Origin: Actinoplanes italicus
Lineage (GTDB): Bacteria > Actinomycetota > Actinomycetes > Mycobacteriales > Micromonosporaceae
Assembly: GCF_003001815.1 (NCBI RefSeq)
Contig: NZ_PVMZ01000001.1
Coordinates: 434,001 to 498,000 of the forward strand
Reading direction: 5' to 3'
Length of the DNA stretch: 64,000 nucleotides
Both the position numbers and the translations under genes were made by a program. Below the pieces are notes generated by a model. That model was not told the origin of the DNA and did not search any database. It saw only the letters and a list, made by a program, of their open reading frames with translations. Positions 1 through 9,845 of the stretch are shown one piece after another. Positions within the stretch are counted from its first letter, which is position 1. The number at the start of each line of letters is the position of its first letter.

Positions 1-1671
1 GAGCGTGGCCAGCGCCGCGTCGGCCGCCTCCCGATAGGACGTCTCCCCGGTCAGCGCCGCGAACGTGACCAGCGCCGCACAGATCGCCGACGCCCCCGAG
101 GGTGTGGCGTTGTCGGTCGGGTCGGCGGGCCGCGCGACCAGCTTCTCCGCGTCGTCAGCGGTGTCGTGGAAGCCGCCCGCACCGTTGCCGAACCGGGCCA
201 GCGCCACGTCGAGCAACTGCCGGGCGTGGTCGAGCCAGCGCGGATCGGCGGTCAGCTGGTACACGGCCAGGAACGCCTCGGCGACACAGCCGTAGTCCTC
301 GAGCACACCGGCCGGCTCCCCTGCCACGCCGTCGCGGGAGACCCGGCGCAGACGGCCGTCGACCAGGTGCCGGTCGGCCAGCACTTCGGCGAGCCGGATC
401 GCGGCCGTCCGGGAGCCCGCTGAACCGTGCTCGGCCAGCGCGGTGATCGCCAGGCCGTTCCAGGAGGCGACCACCTTGTCATCACGGGCCGGCTGCGGGC
501 GCTCGTCACGGGCGGCGAGCAGCCGCTGCCGCACGTCGTGCCAGCGCTCCACCAGCGACGGGTCGGCCTCGTCGATGTCGCGGGCCAGCACCAGGACGCT
601 CCTGCCGTGCTCGAACGTGCCGGCGGTGGTGACCCGGAACAGGTCGGCGGCCCAGACTCCGTCGTCCTGACCGAGGACACCGACCAGCTCGGCGGGCGTC
701 CACGCGTACGTCAGGCCCTCGACGCCTTCCGTATCGGCGTCCAGCGCCGATGCCAGACCACCCCGCGGGGTGCCGAGGTCGCGGAGCAGGAACGCGGCCG
801 TCTCGTCGGCGATCCGGCGGGCGAGCGCGTCCCCGGTCACACGTGCCAGCTGGGTGTACACCCGGAGCAGCAACGCGTTGTCGTAGAGCATCTTCTCGAA
901 GTGCGGCACGGTCCAGGTGGCGTCCACCGAGTACCGCGCGAATCCGCCGGCCAGCTGGTCGTAGATGCCGCCACGGGCCATCTGCTCACAGGTGTGCCGG
1001 ACGATCTCCAGCGCCTCCGCCGAACCGGTCCGCTCATGGTGCCGCAGCAGGAACAGCAGGTTCATGTGCGGCGGGAACTTGGGGGCGCCACCGAACCCAC
1101 CGTGGAGAGCGTCCTGCTCCCGAGCGAGACCGGAGGCCGAGGCCGCCAGAAGTGTCGCGGAGATCGGTGCGGTCGGCCCGCCTGCCAGCTGTGCCCCGCC
1201 GACCGCCTGGACCACGGCGGCGCCCTGCTTGATCACGTCGTCCCGCTGGTCCCGCCAGGCCGTCGTCACCGAGTCGAGCAGCTGGCCGAAGTGCTGTTTC
1301 GGAAAGTAGGTGCCGCAGAAGAACGGCTCACCGTCCGGGGTCGCGAAGACGGTCATCGGCCAGCCGCCCTGCCCGGTCATGGCCTGAGTGGCGGTCATGT
1401 AGACGGCGTCGACGTCGGGCCGTTCCTCCCGGTCCACCTTGACCGCCACGAACCCGTCGTTGAGCCGCGCCGCGATCGCGTCGTCCTCGAAGGACTCGTG
1501 CGCCATGACGTGACACCAGTGGCAGGCCGCATACCCGACGGAGATCAGCACCGGCACATCCCGCCGCCGGGCCTCAGCGAACGCCTCCGGCGACCACGGC
1601 CACCAGTCGACCGGGTTGTCCTTGTGCTGGAGCAGGTACGGGGAGGTCGAGCCCTCGAGACGGTTGGCCAT
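1..1671 (-). CDS. DUF255 thioredoxin-like protein (YyaL/SSP411 family), C-terminus cut by window edge
   Basis: The visible 557 N-terminal residues start at an ATG preceded by a GGTGAGG ribosome site. The protein opens with the family signature ([19 protein letters not shown]), then a thioredoxin-like segment with a CHWC motif in the context [10 protein letters not shown], then an alpha/alpha-toroid region resembling N-acylglucosamine epimerase-like folds ([34 protein letters not shown]). These are hallmarks of the DUF255/SSP411 family, usually about 650–680 residues, so roughly 100 residues lie outside the window. The biochemical role is unsettled; a redox or sugar-related function is only suggested by the folds. 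In mycobacteria a homologue lies near mca, as here. Confidence 0.9.
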   Translation of the reverse strand, partial: MANRLEGSTSPYLLQHKDNPVDWWPWSPEAFAEARRRDVPVLISVGYAACHWCHVMAHESFEDDAIAARLNDGFVAVKVDREERPDVDAVYMTATQAMTGQGGWPMTVFATPDGEPFFCGTYFPKQHFGQLLDSVTTAWRDQRDDVIKQGAAVVQAVGGAQLAGGPTAPISATLLAASASGLAREQDALHGGFGGAPKFPPHMNLLFLLRHHERTGSAEALEIVRHTCEQMARGGIYDQLAGGFARYSVDATWTVPHFEKMLYDNALLLRVYTQLARVTGDALARRIADETAAFLLRDLGTPRGGLASALDADTEGVEGLTYAWTPAELVGVLGQDDGVWAADLFRVTTAGTFEHGRSVLVLARDIDEADPSLVERWHDVRQRLLAARDERPQPARDDKVVASWNGLAITALAEHGSAGSRTAAIRLAEVLADRHLVDGRLRRVSRDGVAGEPAGVLEDYGCVAEAFLAVYQLTADPRWLDHARQLLDVALARFGNGAGGFHDTADDAEKLVARPADPTDNATPSGASAICAALVTFAALTGETSYREAADAALATL

Positions 1672-1931
1672 TACCTCACCCTTTCACGACTGATGAGGAC
1701 CGTACGCTGGTCGACCGACCCTGTTCGAGGGATGTGCGCCGAGAATTCGTCGTACCCGATAGGTCCCCTGACTCTCATCGAGTGGTGAGAACATCCGCTA
1801 TGCGCTGCGTAAGGAAATGAACCCCCGGCCGGCCACATCCGCGATCGAGGGATGCTTGATTCTCCTGTCGCACGAACTGGTCCGCGGTGCGGTCAAGTCC
1901 GGTTCGAAGTACGAGCTCACGGACGCGCCGG

Positions 1932-4418
1932 CTATCCGGCGCTGCCGTCGGCGCGCAATTGGGTGACGTTGGCGGGGGCGCTGCGGGCCAGCTGGGTCAG
2001 GGCCTGCACGATCTTGTCGGCCGGCATCGGCCTGCAGAAGTGGTAGCCCTGCGCGGCCGGGCAGCCCAGGGCGATCAGCGCGGCCCGCTGCTCGATCGTC
2101 TCGATGCCCTCGGCGACCACGCGGAGGCCCAGCCGGACGCCGAGTTCGACCGCTGCCCGTACGACGGCGCCGGCCGCCGCCGAGTCGATCATCTCGTCCA
2201 CGAACGACCGGTCGATCTTGATCTCGTCGACCGGCATCCGGGTGACCGAGGCCAGCGACGAGAAGCCGGTGCCGAAGTCGTCCAGCGACACCTGCACACC
2301 GGAGGACCGCAGCCGGGCCAGCACCTCGTCGACGATCTCCTGCTCGCTGACCGCCACCGACTCGGTGATCTCCAGGACCAGCCGGGACGGCGGGGTCCGG
2401 TGCCGCCGCAGCGCCTCCGTGACCTGGGCCGGGAACGTCGGGTCGGTGAGGCTGCGGGCCGACACGTTCACCGAGACCGGCACGTGGATGCCGTTGGCGG
2501 TCCAGTCGGCGGCCGCGGCCAGGGCCAGGTCGAGAACCCGCCGGGTGAACGGGATGAGCAGCTCGCTGCGCTCGACCGCGGGCAGGAACTCGGCCGGGGA
2601 CAGATATCCGCGCCTCGGGTGGCGCCAGCGGACCAGGGCCTCCACCCCGGTCGGCGCGGCCGTCACCAGGTCGACCTCGGGCTGCAGGTGCAGCAGGATC
2701 TGGTCGTCGGCGGCGAACGCGTCCTGCAGGTCGGCGAGCAGTGCCAGCCGGTCGGTGCTGCTGACGTCCTGGCCACTGTCGTATGTGCCGATGGTCAGGC
2801 CCAGCTCTCTGGCCCGGCCGACCGCGATCGACGCGCGGCGCAGCAGCTCACCCACTCCGGTCTCGCCGGCCGCGCCCACCCCCACCCCCACGGTCACCTC
2901 GACGGACAGCCGGACGCCGGCCACCTCGAGCGGCAGGCGGAGCTGTTCGACGAGTTCCCGGGCCCGGCGCAGGGTCCCCGGAAGCGCCAACGTGGTCACC
3001 GGCAACAACAGGGCGAATTCATCATCTCCGGTACGGGCCACGAGCTCGGATTCCCGGGCGAGCGTGCTGATCCGCGCCCCGGTGAGCCGGAGCACCTCGT
3101 CGCCGCCGTCGTGGCCGAGCGTGCTGTTGATCTCGCGGAAGCCGACGATGTCGAGCAGCAGGAGGGCCACCTGCCGGCCCCGGTCGAGCGAGCGCAGCAT
3201 CGGGTCGCCCTCGCCGGCCAGCGCGATCCGGTTGCCCAGCCCGGTGAGCGGATCGTGCAGGCGCTCGTGGACGGCGTGCGCGTCGAGCTCGGTGATGCGC
3301 TGGTGCGCGGCCGCGTCGTGCAGGGCTCCGGCCAGCGCCTCCCCGTAGGCCGCGATGGCCGCCTCGTCGCGCGGGCCCGGCAGCCCGGCGTCACCGAGCC
3401 ACACGGTCAGCTCGCCGACCTGCCGGCCCGCGACGACCATGGTGCGGGTGACGGCGGGGCCGGACCGGGTGGCGGCGTGGCCCTCGAGTCCGGGGCCGTC
3501 CTGGGCGTACCGGCGGTGGCCGTGTCCAGTGCTGACCTCCAGCTCGGCCCGCTGGGCGCCGAACACGTCCAGGGCCCCGCGCAGACCGGCACGGGCCACC
3601 TCGGCCTCACCCGCGCCGGGCAGCCGGGCGGTGGCGGCGGCGAAGGCCTCCCACATCCGGCGTTCCTCGGCGGCGCGCAGGTGGAAGCGGTAGGTGCGGT
3701 GCAGCAGCCAGAGCACCGGCCCGAAGGCGAGCAGCCACAGCGGCTCGCGGATCAGCGCGTAGACCGCGGCGACGCCGACGATGACGTTGCCGATCGACAT
3801 CGGCAGCTTGGCGTAGAGCACCCGGGCCGCGACCTGGCCGGGCTGGGCGTCCCGGTGCAGCATCAGGGTGAGCACGACCAGGCCGAACGTGATGACGAGG
3901 TAGGTACCGGCGCCGGCGATCAGAGCGAGCGGCAACCGGGGGCTGAGCACCGGCACGTCACCGGCCAGCAGCGAGGTGACCAGGGCCGCGCCGGCCACGC
4001 CGAGGGTCATCGAGGCCACCAGGTGCACTATCTCGGCGATGTTGCGCAGTCCGGTGAGCCAGGCGAGCAACAGCCAGGCGGCGCCGGTGCCGGCCAGGGT
4101 GGCCGCCGGCAGCCAACCGGCCGGTGCGACCACGAAGCCGACCACCACGGCCGCCTCGGCCCAGCTGACCGAGACCGCGTCCGGTCCGAGCCGGAACCGC
4201 AGACCGGCGAGCTGCGCGATGGCGGCGAGGATCGCGGCCACGCAGACGCCGTTGATCGGGGACAGCGGACGGCCGTCAGCCGTCGGGACCGGTTGGAGGG
4301 CTCCGAGGATCACGGCGGCGGCCGCGGCGATCACGACGACGGCGGTGAGGATCCGCACCGGGCGGGAGCGGCCGACCGCGCTCGTCGCGCTGGTCCTCCA
4401 GTTGCGGACTGTTCTCAC
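1932..4418 (-). CDS. Membrane-anchored GGDEF/EAL protein, probable c-di-GMP phosphodiesterase
   Basis: An 828-residue protein. Residues about 20–245 hold several hydrophobic segments, likely a sensory membrane domain; 255–375 look GAF-like; 385–550 form a GGDEF domain beginning DPLTGLGNR; 565–815 form an EAL domain. The GGDEF signature reads GDDEF (464–468), a variant that often marks an inactive or only GTP-binding cyclase. The EAL side looks complete: E593-A-L, ExTES at 683, DDFG at 713–716, Lys734 in EIKIDRS, and VVAEGIET near 770. The simplest inference is net hydrolysis of c-di-GMP, with the GGDEF domain regulatory. It lies between the DUF255 gene and mca but about 230 bp from its upstream neighbour, so it is probably its own transcription unit. 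Confidence 0.92.
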   Translation of the reverse strand: MRTVRNWRTSATSAVGRSRPVRILTAVVVIAAAAAVILGALQPVPTADGRPLSPINGVCVAAILAAIAQLAGLRFRLGPDAVSVSWAEAAVVVGFVVAPAGWLPAATLAGTGAAWLLLAWLTGLRNIAEIVHLVASMTLGVAGAALVTSLLAGDVPVLSPRLPLALIAGAGTYLVITFGLVVLTLMLHRDAQPGQVAARVLYAKLPMSIGNVIVGVAAVYALIREPLWLLAFGPVLWLLHRTYRFHLRAAEERRMWEAFAAATARLPGAGEAEVARAGLRGALDVFGAQRAELEVSTGHGHRRYAQDGPGLEGHAATRSGPAVTRTMVVAGRQVGELTVWLGDAGLPGPRDEAAIAAYGEALAGALHDAAAHQRITELDAHAVHERLHDPLTGLGNRIALAGEGDPMLRSLDRGRQVALLLLDIVGFREINSTLGHDGGDEVLRLTGARISTLARESELVARTGDDEFALLLPVTTLALPGTLRRARELVEQLRLPLEVAGVRLSVEVTVGVGVGAAGETGVGELLRRASIAVGRARELGLTIGTYDSGQDVSSTDRLALLADLQDAFAADDQILLHLQPEVDLVTAAPTGVEALVRWRHPRRGYLSPAEFLPAVERSELLIPFTRRVLDLALAAAADWTANGIHVPVSVNVSARSLTDPTFPAQVTEALRRHRTPPSRLVLEITESVAVSEQEIVDEVLARLRSSGVQVSLDDFGTGFSSLASVTRMPVDEIKIDRSFVDEMIDSAAAGAVVRAAVELGVRLGLRVVAEGIETIEQRAALIALGCPAAQGYHFCRPMPADKIVQALTQLARSAPANVTQLRADGSAG

Positions 4419-4650
4419 GGCGACATCCGCGGGCGCACGCCACGATGCACGTGCAGATCGGTTACGGAGAGTCGGCGCCGGACAAGTGGCATGTCGGCGC
4501 CCCCTTCCGCGCAGGGTCCCAGAGGCCGAACGGCCCCCGGCGGAAGGCTAAATCAATCCCGATGAACGCAACAGGGCTTGACGAGATCGAGACGGGCACA
4601 CTCGGCGCCGCGAGGGTGAAAACACCCGGGCGGGCCGAATGAGGCGATGA

Positions 4651-5004
4651 TCAGGCGCGGGCCGCGTCACCGCGCGGGCCGGCCCCGTCCTGCTCGTCGC
4701 GCACGCCCGCCACCTCGGCATCCTCGGCGTCGGCTGCCGCCACCGATCGATCTGGCTCGACCTCGGCGGCCGGCGCTGCGCCGGATCGCCCGGCCTCGGT
4801 GTCGGCTCGGGCGATCTCTGACACACCATCGCGCTCTCCCGCAACAGGAAAACTGTCGGGAAGCCGACGGATCCGCTTGTTCATGTTGCGGATCAACAGG
4901 ACCGTCACCACGCACATGAGGACGATGAGGAACAGCCCCATCGGGCCGGCCAGTCCGCCCGACCGAGTGTCACCGAAGTTGTTGACCGCTACGACGAAGT
5001 CCAC
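4651..5004 (-). CDS. Small membrane protein downstream of mca
   Basis: A 117-residue product from a GTG start 17 nt after the mca stop, so almost certainly co-transcribed with mca. Residues about 17–36 (GPMGLFLIVLMCVVTVLLIR) form one membrane helix followed by a basic NMNKRIRRLP stretch, then an acidic, alanine-rich and probably disordered cytoplasmic tail. A small protein is found next to mca in mycobacteria as well; its function is not established. The start was chosen because VDFVVAVNNF gives a short N-terminus before the helix; a longer reading would run into mca. Confidence 0.75.
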   Translation of the reverse strand: MDFVVAVNNFGDTRSGGLAGPMGLFLIVLMCVVTVLLIRNMNKRIRRLPDSFPVAGERDGVSEIARADTEAGRSGAAPAAEVEPDRSVAAADAEDAEVAGVRDEQDGAGPRGDAARA

Positions 5005-5021
5005 GCCCTCAGCGTACTGCT

Positions 5022-5903
5022 TCAGTGGGTGACGACCTTCTCCCGGATGCCCGCGAACAGGTCGGACTCGGGCTGCGGGCTGTCGACGAGCGATCGGGCC
5101 AGCTCGAAGTCCTCGGTCGGCCACACCTTCTGCTGCATCTCCAGCGGGATGTGGAACCAGAACCCGTCCGGGTCGACCTGGGTCGCGTGCGCTCGCAGAG
5201 CGTCGTCACGGATCCCGAAGTACTCCCCGCACTCGACCCGGGTGGTGATCTTGTCGCCCCGGTCGTCCCGGTCGGCCCACTTCTCCAGCCACTCCGCGTA
5301 CGGCGACTCGAGCCCCGCCGCCAGCATGCCCTCGTGCAGTGCCAGCATCCGGGCGCGCGTCCAGCCGGAGTTGTAATACAGCTTCAGCGGCTGCCACGGC
5401 TCGCCCAGCTCCGGGTAGAGCTCCGGGTCACCGGCCTGGTCGAAGGCCACGACCGAGATCTTGTGGCACATGATGTGGTCGGGGTGCGGGTAGCCACCGT
5501 TCTCGTCATAGGTCGTCATGACGTGCGGGCGGAACTCGCGGATCAGCTTGATCAGCGGTTTCGCCGCCTCCTGCGGGTCCTGCAGGCCGAAGCAGCCCTC
5601 GGGCAGCGGGGGCAGCGGGTCACCCTCGGGCAGGCCCGAGTCGACGAATCCGAGCCAGGCCTGGTCGACACCGAGGATCTCGCGCGCCTTGTCCATCTCG
5701 GCGCGGCGGATGTTGGTGATGTCGGCCAGCACCTCGGGCCGGTCCATCTTGGGGTTCAGGACACTGCCGCGCTCCCCACCGGTACAGGTGGCGACGACTA
5801 CCTGGACGCCCTCGGCGACATATTTCGCCATGGTGGCGGCGCCCTTGCTCGACTCGTCGTCGGGGTGCGCGTGCACGGTCATGAGACGCAATTGCTCGGC
5901 CAC
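5022..5903 (-). CDS. mca: Mycothiol S-conjugate amidase
   Basis: A 293-residue LmbE/PIG-L family zinc amidase that cleaves mycothiol S-conjugates into a mercapturic acid and GlcN-inositol, a cytosolic detoxification step specific to actinobacteria. The AHPDDE motif supplies His13 and Asp16 as zinc ligands and Asp15 as base; HPDH at 140–143 supplies the third ligand (His143). Length and the region RPHVMTTYDENGGYPHPDH fit Mca better than the deacetylase MshB. It starts at GTG and diverges from the DUF4307 gene across about 116 bp, followed 17 nt later by a small membrane protein gene. Confidence 0.95.
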   Translation of the reverse strand: MAEQLRLMTVHAHPDDESSKGAATMAKYVAEGVQVVVATCTGGERGSVLNPKMDRPEVLADITNIRRAEMDKAREILGVDQAWLGFVDSGLPEGDPLPPLPEGCFGLQDPQEAAKPLIKLIREFRPHVMTTYDENGGYPHPDHIMCHKISVVAFDQAGDPELYPELGEPWQPLKLYYNSGWTRARMLALHEGMLAAGLESPYAEWLEKWADRDDRGDKITTRVECGEYFGIRDDALRAHATQVDPDGFWFHIPLEMQQKVWPTEDFELARSLVDSPQPESDLFAGIREKVVTH

Positions 5904-6019
5904 GGTTGTTGAGATCCTCTCGACCAGGCCTGCGATCAGCGGGCCGGGATCGGCTGCGAAGATGGAACCCTGCCATTCTGGCCGATCCCCCCGACAACAA
6001 ACGCACGAGAGGTCGTCAG

Positions 6020-6436
6020 GTGAGCGAGACGCACGCCACAGCCCCCGTCTTCCCGCCCGGCCGGTACGGCCGGCGCCGTGAGGGCGGACGCCGCCGGCTC
6101 GTGCCGATCGTCGCCACGCTGGTGTTCGGGCTGGGCCTGGCCGGCGTCACCTATGCCTACTACGACAAGTTCGGTCAGACCGACTACACCGCCGACATCA
6201 TCGGCTGGGACGACCCGTCCGACACCGAGATGGTGGTCGAGTTCCGGGTGCGGGTGCCGGAGAACGGCGCCGCGATGTGCATGGTGCGGGCCCGCGACTA
6301 CGACGGTTTCGAGGTCGGCCGGAAGTCGGTGACGATCCAGGCCCCGGACGGCGGTGGCTCGGTCGAGGTGCGCGAGTCGGTCCCGACCGAACGGCGGGGC
6401 TCCGTCGGTGACGTCATGGGCTGCCGCGCCGCCTAG
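6020..6436 (+). CDS. DUF4307 membrane protein
   Basis: A 138-residue protein from a GTG start. The N-terminus is basic (GRYGRRREGGRRR), followed by one membrane helix at about 30–48 (LVPIVATLVFGLGLAGVTYAYY) and an exported beta-rich C-terminal part with TEMVVEFRVRVP and a conserved-looking MCMVRARDYDGFEVG segment. This matches DUF4307, a small actinobacterial family located between mca and greA in mycobacteria. Function unknown. The longer in-frame reading would run back into the mca start region and is less likely. Confidence 0.85.
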   Translation: MSETHATAPVFPPGRYGRRREGGRRRLVPIVATLVFGLGLAGVTYAYYDKFGQTDYTADIIGWDDPSDTEMVVEFRVRVPENGAAMCMVRARDYDGFEVGRKSVTIQAPDGGGSVEVRESVPTERRGSVGDVMGCRAA

Positions 6437-6580
6437 ATCCGACAACATTTCATCTTCCGGGCGGCGCGCCTACCGCTGGTAAGCTTTGTAATTCGCTGCG
6501 TTCAGATGCCGCCTCCGGGCGGCATGTTTTCGACACCCCGATCCGGCGTAATCTGCCCAGTTCCAGCAAGGAGATCGACC

Positions 6581-7075
6581 GTGTCCAGTTCCGAGGCGCC
6601 GAAGACCTGGCTCTCCCAGGACGCTTACGACCGGCTGCAGGCCGAGCTCGACGAGTTGATCGCCAACCGGCCCGCCATAGCGGCGGAGATCAACGCCCGG
6701 CGTGAGGAAGGCGACCTCCGCGAGAACGGCGGCTACCACGCGGCGCGTGAGGAGCAGAGTCGTCAGGAAGGCCGGATCCTGTATTTGAAGGAGTTCCTGC
6801 GCAACTCCGAGGTCGGCGAGATCAAGGCCGCCGACTCGGTGGGCCCCGGCTCGGTCGTGACGATCTACTTCGACGACGACCAGAGCGACACCGAGACGTT
6901 CCTGCTCGGTTCGCGGGAGATCTCCTCGACCACCAAGCTCAAGGTCTACAGCCCGGAGTCGGCGCTGGGCCAGGCCATCCTCGGCTCGCGCCCCGGCCAG
7001 ACGGTCACCTATGCGGCCCCCAGCGGCGCCGACATCAAGGTCACCGTGGTCGAGTTCGGGCCGTTCGAGGGCTGA
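6581..7075 (+). CDS. greA: Transcription elongation factor GreA
   Basis: A 164-residue GreA. It binds the RNA polymerase secondary channel and stimulates cleavage of backtracked RNA. An N-terminal coiled-coil (LSQDAYDRLQAELDELIANR, then EINARREEGDLRENGGY) bears the acidic tip residues, and an FKBP-like C-terminal domain follows (GSVVTIYFDDD, SALGQAILGSRPGQTVTY). The GTG start at 6581 has AAGGAG at 6568–6573, and the product length equals mycobacterial GreA; an earlier ATG would add an unconserved extension. A strong hairpin terminator follows the stop codon. Confidence 0.97.
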   Translation: MSSSEAPKTWLSQDAYDRLQAELDELIANRPAIAAEINARREEGDLRENGGYHAAREEQSRQEGRILYLKEFLRNSEVGEIKAADSVGPGSVVTIYFDDDQSDTETFLLGSREISSTTKLKVYSPESALGQAILGSRPGQTVTYAAPSGADIKVTVVEFGPFEG

Positions 7076-7086
7076 TCCGTGTGAGC

Positions 7087-7115
7087 AGGCCCGCGGCGTC
7101 CCCCGCCGCGGGCCT
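7087..7115 (+). terminator. Rho-independent terminator after greA
   Basis: A perfect 12-bp stem (7087–7098 with 7104–7115) around a 5-nt loop lies 11 nt past the greA stop, followed by a short T-containing stretch. The converging ilvA gene ends 29 bp further on, so it may serve both strands. Confidence 0.85.
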
Positions 7116-7143
7116 CTTGCGTTTTCCGCCTGTGTCGGGGTCC

Positions 7144-8394
7144 TCAGGGCGTCGTGTCGGCCAGGATCGCCACCCGGTAACCCGCGTCCCGCAGCGCCTT
7201 GATCAGGGCCGACGAGTGGGCCGGGCCCCGGGTCTCGACCGACAGCGCGACCTCCACCTCGCCGAAGCTGAGCCGCGGGCTCTGCCGGGAGTGGTTCACG
7301 TCGACGATGTTGGCCCGCTGCTCGGCGATCTCCCGCAGCAGCCGGGCCAGCTGACCCGGCCGGTCCGTGCACCGCACAGCGAGCCGCAGGAAACGGCCCG
7401 CCGAGGCGAGCCCGTGCTCGATCACCCGCAGCAGCAGCATCGGGTCGATGTTGCCGCCGGACAGGATCGCCACGACCGGTCCGGCGTGTGGCGCGTACGC
7501 CCCGGTCATCAGCGCCGCCACGGCCGCCGCACCGGCCGGCTCGACCACCGACTTGTGCCTCTCGAGAAGCACCAGCAACGCGGCTGACAGGTCCTCGTCG
7601 TTCACCGTGACGACCTCGTCGACCAGCTTCGCGACGTGCGCGAAGGTCAGGTCACCGGGCCGCAGGACGGCGATGCCGTCCGCGATCGTCGCGCACGAGT
7701 CCAGCTTGGTCGGGGTGCCGGCGGCCAGCGAGACCGGGTACGCGGCAGCGCCGCTGGCCTGCACGCCCACGATGCGGATGTCCGGCCGCAGGGCTTTGGC
7801 AGCGACCGCCAGCCCGGAGATGAGGCCACCGCCGCCGACGGCGGTCACGATCGTCGTCGCCTCCGGGCACTGGGCCAGGATCTCCAGCGCCACGGTGCCC
7901 TGCCCGGCGATCACGTCCGGGTGGTCGAACGGATGGATCAAAATCGCTCCGGTCGTACGGGCGAAGTCGTTCGCCGCCTCCAACGCGTCATCCACGCTGG
8001 TCCCGGCATACTCGACCGCCGCGCCGTACCCCTTGGTCGCCGAGACCTTGGGCAGCGGCGCGCCCTCCGGCATGAAGACGGTGGCCCGCGCACCGAGCAG
8101 ACCGGCCGCCAGTGCCACACCCTGGGCGTGGTTGCCGGCGCTGGCCGCGACCACGCCACGGGCCCGCTCGGCCGGCGACAGACGCGAGATCCGGGTGTAG
8201 GCCCCACGCACCTTGTACGAGCCGGCACGCTGCTGGTTCTCGCACTTGAGCCAGACCGGCACTCCGGTGATCTCGCTGAGCGGCCGGGAGGGGATCAGCG
8301 GCGTCTCCTTCACCACCCCGGCCAGCAGGTCGCGGGCGGCCTCGACGTCGGCGAGGGTGAGCAGATCGAGTGGGGGTGTCCCAGCGGCGGTCAT
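7144..8394 (-). CDS. ilvA: Threonine ammonia-lyase with C-terminal ACT-like domain
   Basis: A 416-residue PLP enzyme deaminating threonine (and serine) to 2-oxobutyrate. Lys61 in SYKVRG is the Schiff-base lysine, GGGGLISG binds the PLP phosphate, and SAGNHAQG is the substrate loop. The last 80 residues (FLRLAVRCTDRPGQLARLLR) form one ACT-like module, so this is the shorter, single-ACT type rather than the long two-module biosynthetic form. It could feed isoleucine synthesis or be catabolic. Start chosen at the ATG preceding TAAGTPPLDLLTLADVE; the upstream in-frame extension looks like non-coding sequence. Confidence 0.93.
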   Translation of the reverse strand: MTAAGTPPLDLLTLADVEAARDLLAGVVKETPLIPSRPLSEITGVPVWLKCENQQRAGSYKVRGAYTRISRLSPAERARGVVAASAGNHAQGVALAAGLLGARATVFMPEGAPLPKVSATKGYGAAVEYAGTSVDDALEAANDFARTTGAILIHPFDHPDVIAGQGTVALEILAQCPEATTIVTAVGGGGLISGLAVAAKALRPDIRIVGVQASGAAAYPVSLAAGTPTKLDSCATIADGIAVLRPGDLTFAHVAKLVDEVVTVNDEDLSAALLVLLERHKSVVEPAGAAAVAALMTGAYAPHAGPVVAILSGGNIDPMLLLRVIEHGLASAGRFLRLAVRCTDRPGQLARLLREIAEQRANIVDVNHSRQSPRLSFGEVEVALSVETRGPAHSSALIKALRDAGYRVAILADTTP

Positions 8395-8462
8395 GAACAG
8401 CAATCGTGCCACCCACTCCGATCGGCGCGCGCCATGCCAGGCGCCACGAGGAGGCCCGGCTC

Positions 8463-9821
8463 TCACACCAGTGCGTGGCGCTGCCAGGGATTCGCGACCT
8501 CGAACTGACCGGCTACCGAGAGCATCAGCAACTCGGATCCGGGCGGGCCGACCAGCTGCACGGCGAGCGGCAGACCGTCCGGACGGAAGCCGACCGGGAT
8601 CACGATCGCGGGCAGCCCCGCGTAGTTCCACGGCGCCGCGTAGGGCGCGTACGACGCGTTGGCCCACATGTTCTTGCGCCAGGCCGACGCGGAGTACTGC
8701 ACGGCCGGCGGCGGCGCGGTGGCCAGCGCCGGAGTCAGCAGCAGGTCGATCGACCGGTCGGCGAAGAACTGGATGGACCGTTCCCGCCAGGTCGCCCGCT
8801 GCTTCTCCCGCACCAGCCCGGCCCGGGTCATGGCCCGCCCGAGCGCGATGTGCCGGCGGGTGCGCGGCTGCAACTGCTCCAACGGCAGACCTTCGGAGTT
8901 CTTGTACGCCCCGGCGAACCAGGTCGCCAGCACACCGAGAGCCACGCCCGTCGGATAGGAAGGATCCGCGGTCACGGTGTCGTGCCCCGCCTCGACCAGC
9001 AGTTTCGACGCCGTGGAGACCGCCGAGACGTTCGGCTCGTCCGGCTTCACACCGGCGGCCGGGGAGCGCAGCGAAACACCGATCCGCAGTTTCGACGGCT
9101 CGATGAGTTTCGGCAGGGTCATCCCCGCCAGCACCGAGAACCCGAGCACGGCGTCGGCCACCGTGGTGGTGAGCACGCCGTTCTCCACCAGGCCGAACCA
9201 GTCCTTGTCCCCGAAGTCGACCGGCACCACGCCACGGCCCGGCTTGAGCCCGACCAGGCCGCAGCAGGCCGCCGGGATCCGGATCGAGCCGAGCCCGTCG
9301 TTGCCCTGCGCGATCGGCACCAGACCGGCCGCCACCGCGGCGGCCGAACCACCCGACGAACCGCCCGGGGTCCGTTCCAGGTCCCACGGGTTGCGCGTCG
9401 GGCCGTTCTCGTCGTCGGTGACGGCCCACAGGCCCATCTCCGGCATCTTCGTCACCCCGACGACCACCGCGCCGGCGCCCCGCAGCCGCCGGACCACCTC
9501 GTGGTCCTCCTCGGCGACCTCGGGGGTACGCGCGGCGGCCGAGCCGTGCCATGTCGGCAGCCCGGCCACCGCGGTGTTCTCCTTCACCGCCACCGGCACG
9601 CCGGCCAGCGGAAGGTTCGCCAGATCCTCCTGGTCGTCGACCTTCTCGGCCTCGGTGATCGCCTCGACGCCGCGGATCACCCGGAACGCGCCGAGCGCCG
9701 GGTCGGAGATGGCGATCTGTTCCAGGTGATCGGCCACGACCTGGGTGGCGGTCGCGTCACCGCGTCGCACCGCACGGGAGATCTGTTTGGCGGTGGCGCC
9801 CACCCAGGTCGTCGAGTCCAT
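8463..9821 (-). CDS. Amidase-signature family hydrolase
   Basis: A 452-residue member of the amidase signature family, which hydrolyses C–N amide bonds. The Ser–cisSer–Lys triad is visible: Lys80 in VPVAVKEN, Ser155 in [11 protein letters not shown], and nucleophile Ser179 in [13 protein letters not shown], with the typical 24-residue spacing between the serines. No GatB or GatC genes are adjacent and the GatA-type C-terminal features are not evident, so a stand-alone amidase with unknown substrate is more likely than a glutamyl-tRNA amidotransferase subunit. It lies between metB and ilvA on the same strand with gaps of 24 and 68 bp, so the three may be co-transcribed. Confidence 0.9.
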   Translation of the reverse strand: MDSTTWVGATAKQISRAVRRGDATATQVVADHLEQIAISDPALGAFRVIRGVEAITEAEKVDDQEDLANLPLAGVPVAVKENTAVAGLPTWHGSAAARTPEVAEEDHEVVRRLRGAGAVVVGVTKMPEMGLWAVTDDENGPTRNPWDLERTPGGSSGGSAAAVAAGLVPIAQGNDGLGSIRIPAACCGLVGLKPGRGVVPVDFGDKDWFGLVENGVLTTTVADAVLGFSVLAGMTLPKLIEPSKLRIGVSLRSPAAGVKPDEPNVSAVSTASKLLVEAGHDTVTADPSYPTGVALGVLATWFAGAYKNSEGLPLEQLQPRTRRHIALGRAMTRAGLVREKQRATWRERSIQFFADRSIDLLLTPALATAPPPAVQYSASAWRKNMWANASYAPYAAPWNYAGLPAIVIPVGFRPDGLPLAVQLVGPPGSELLMLSVAGQFEVANPWQRHALV

Positions 9822-9845
9822 CGTGCGATATCTCCAGCGTCGGTC

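Noticed and set aside
1887-4565. Very long plus-strand open frame opposite the GGDEF/EAL gene
   Set aside because: It is the complementary shadow of the minus-strand gene; its protein is low-complexity and has no family features.
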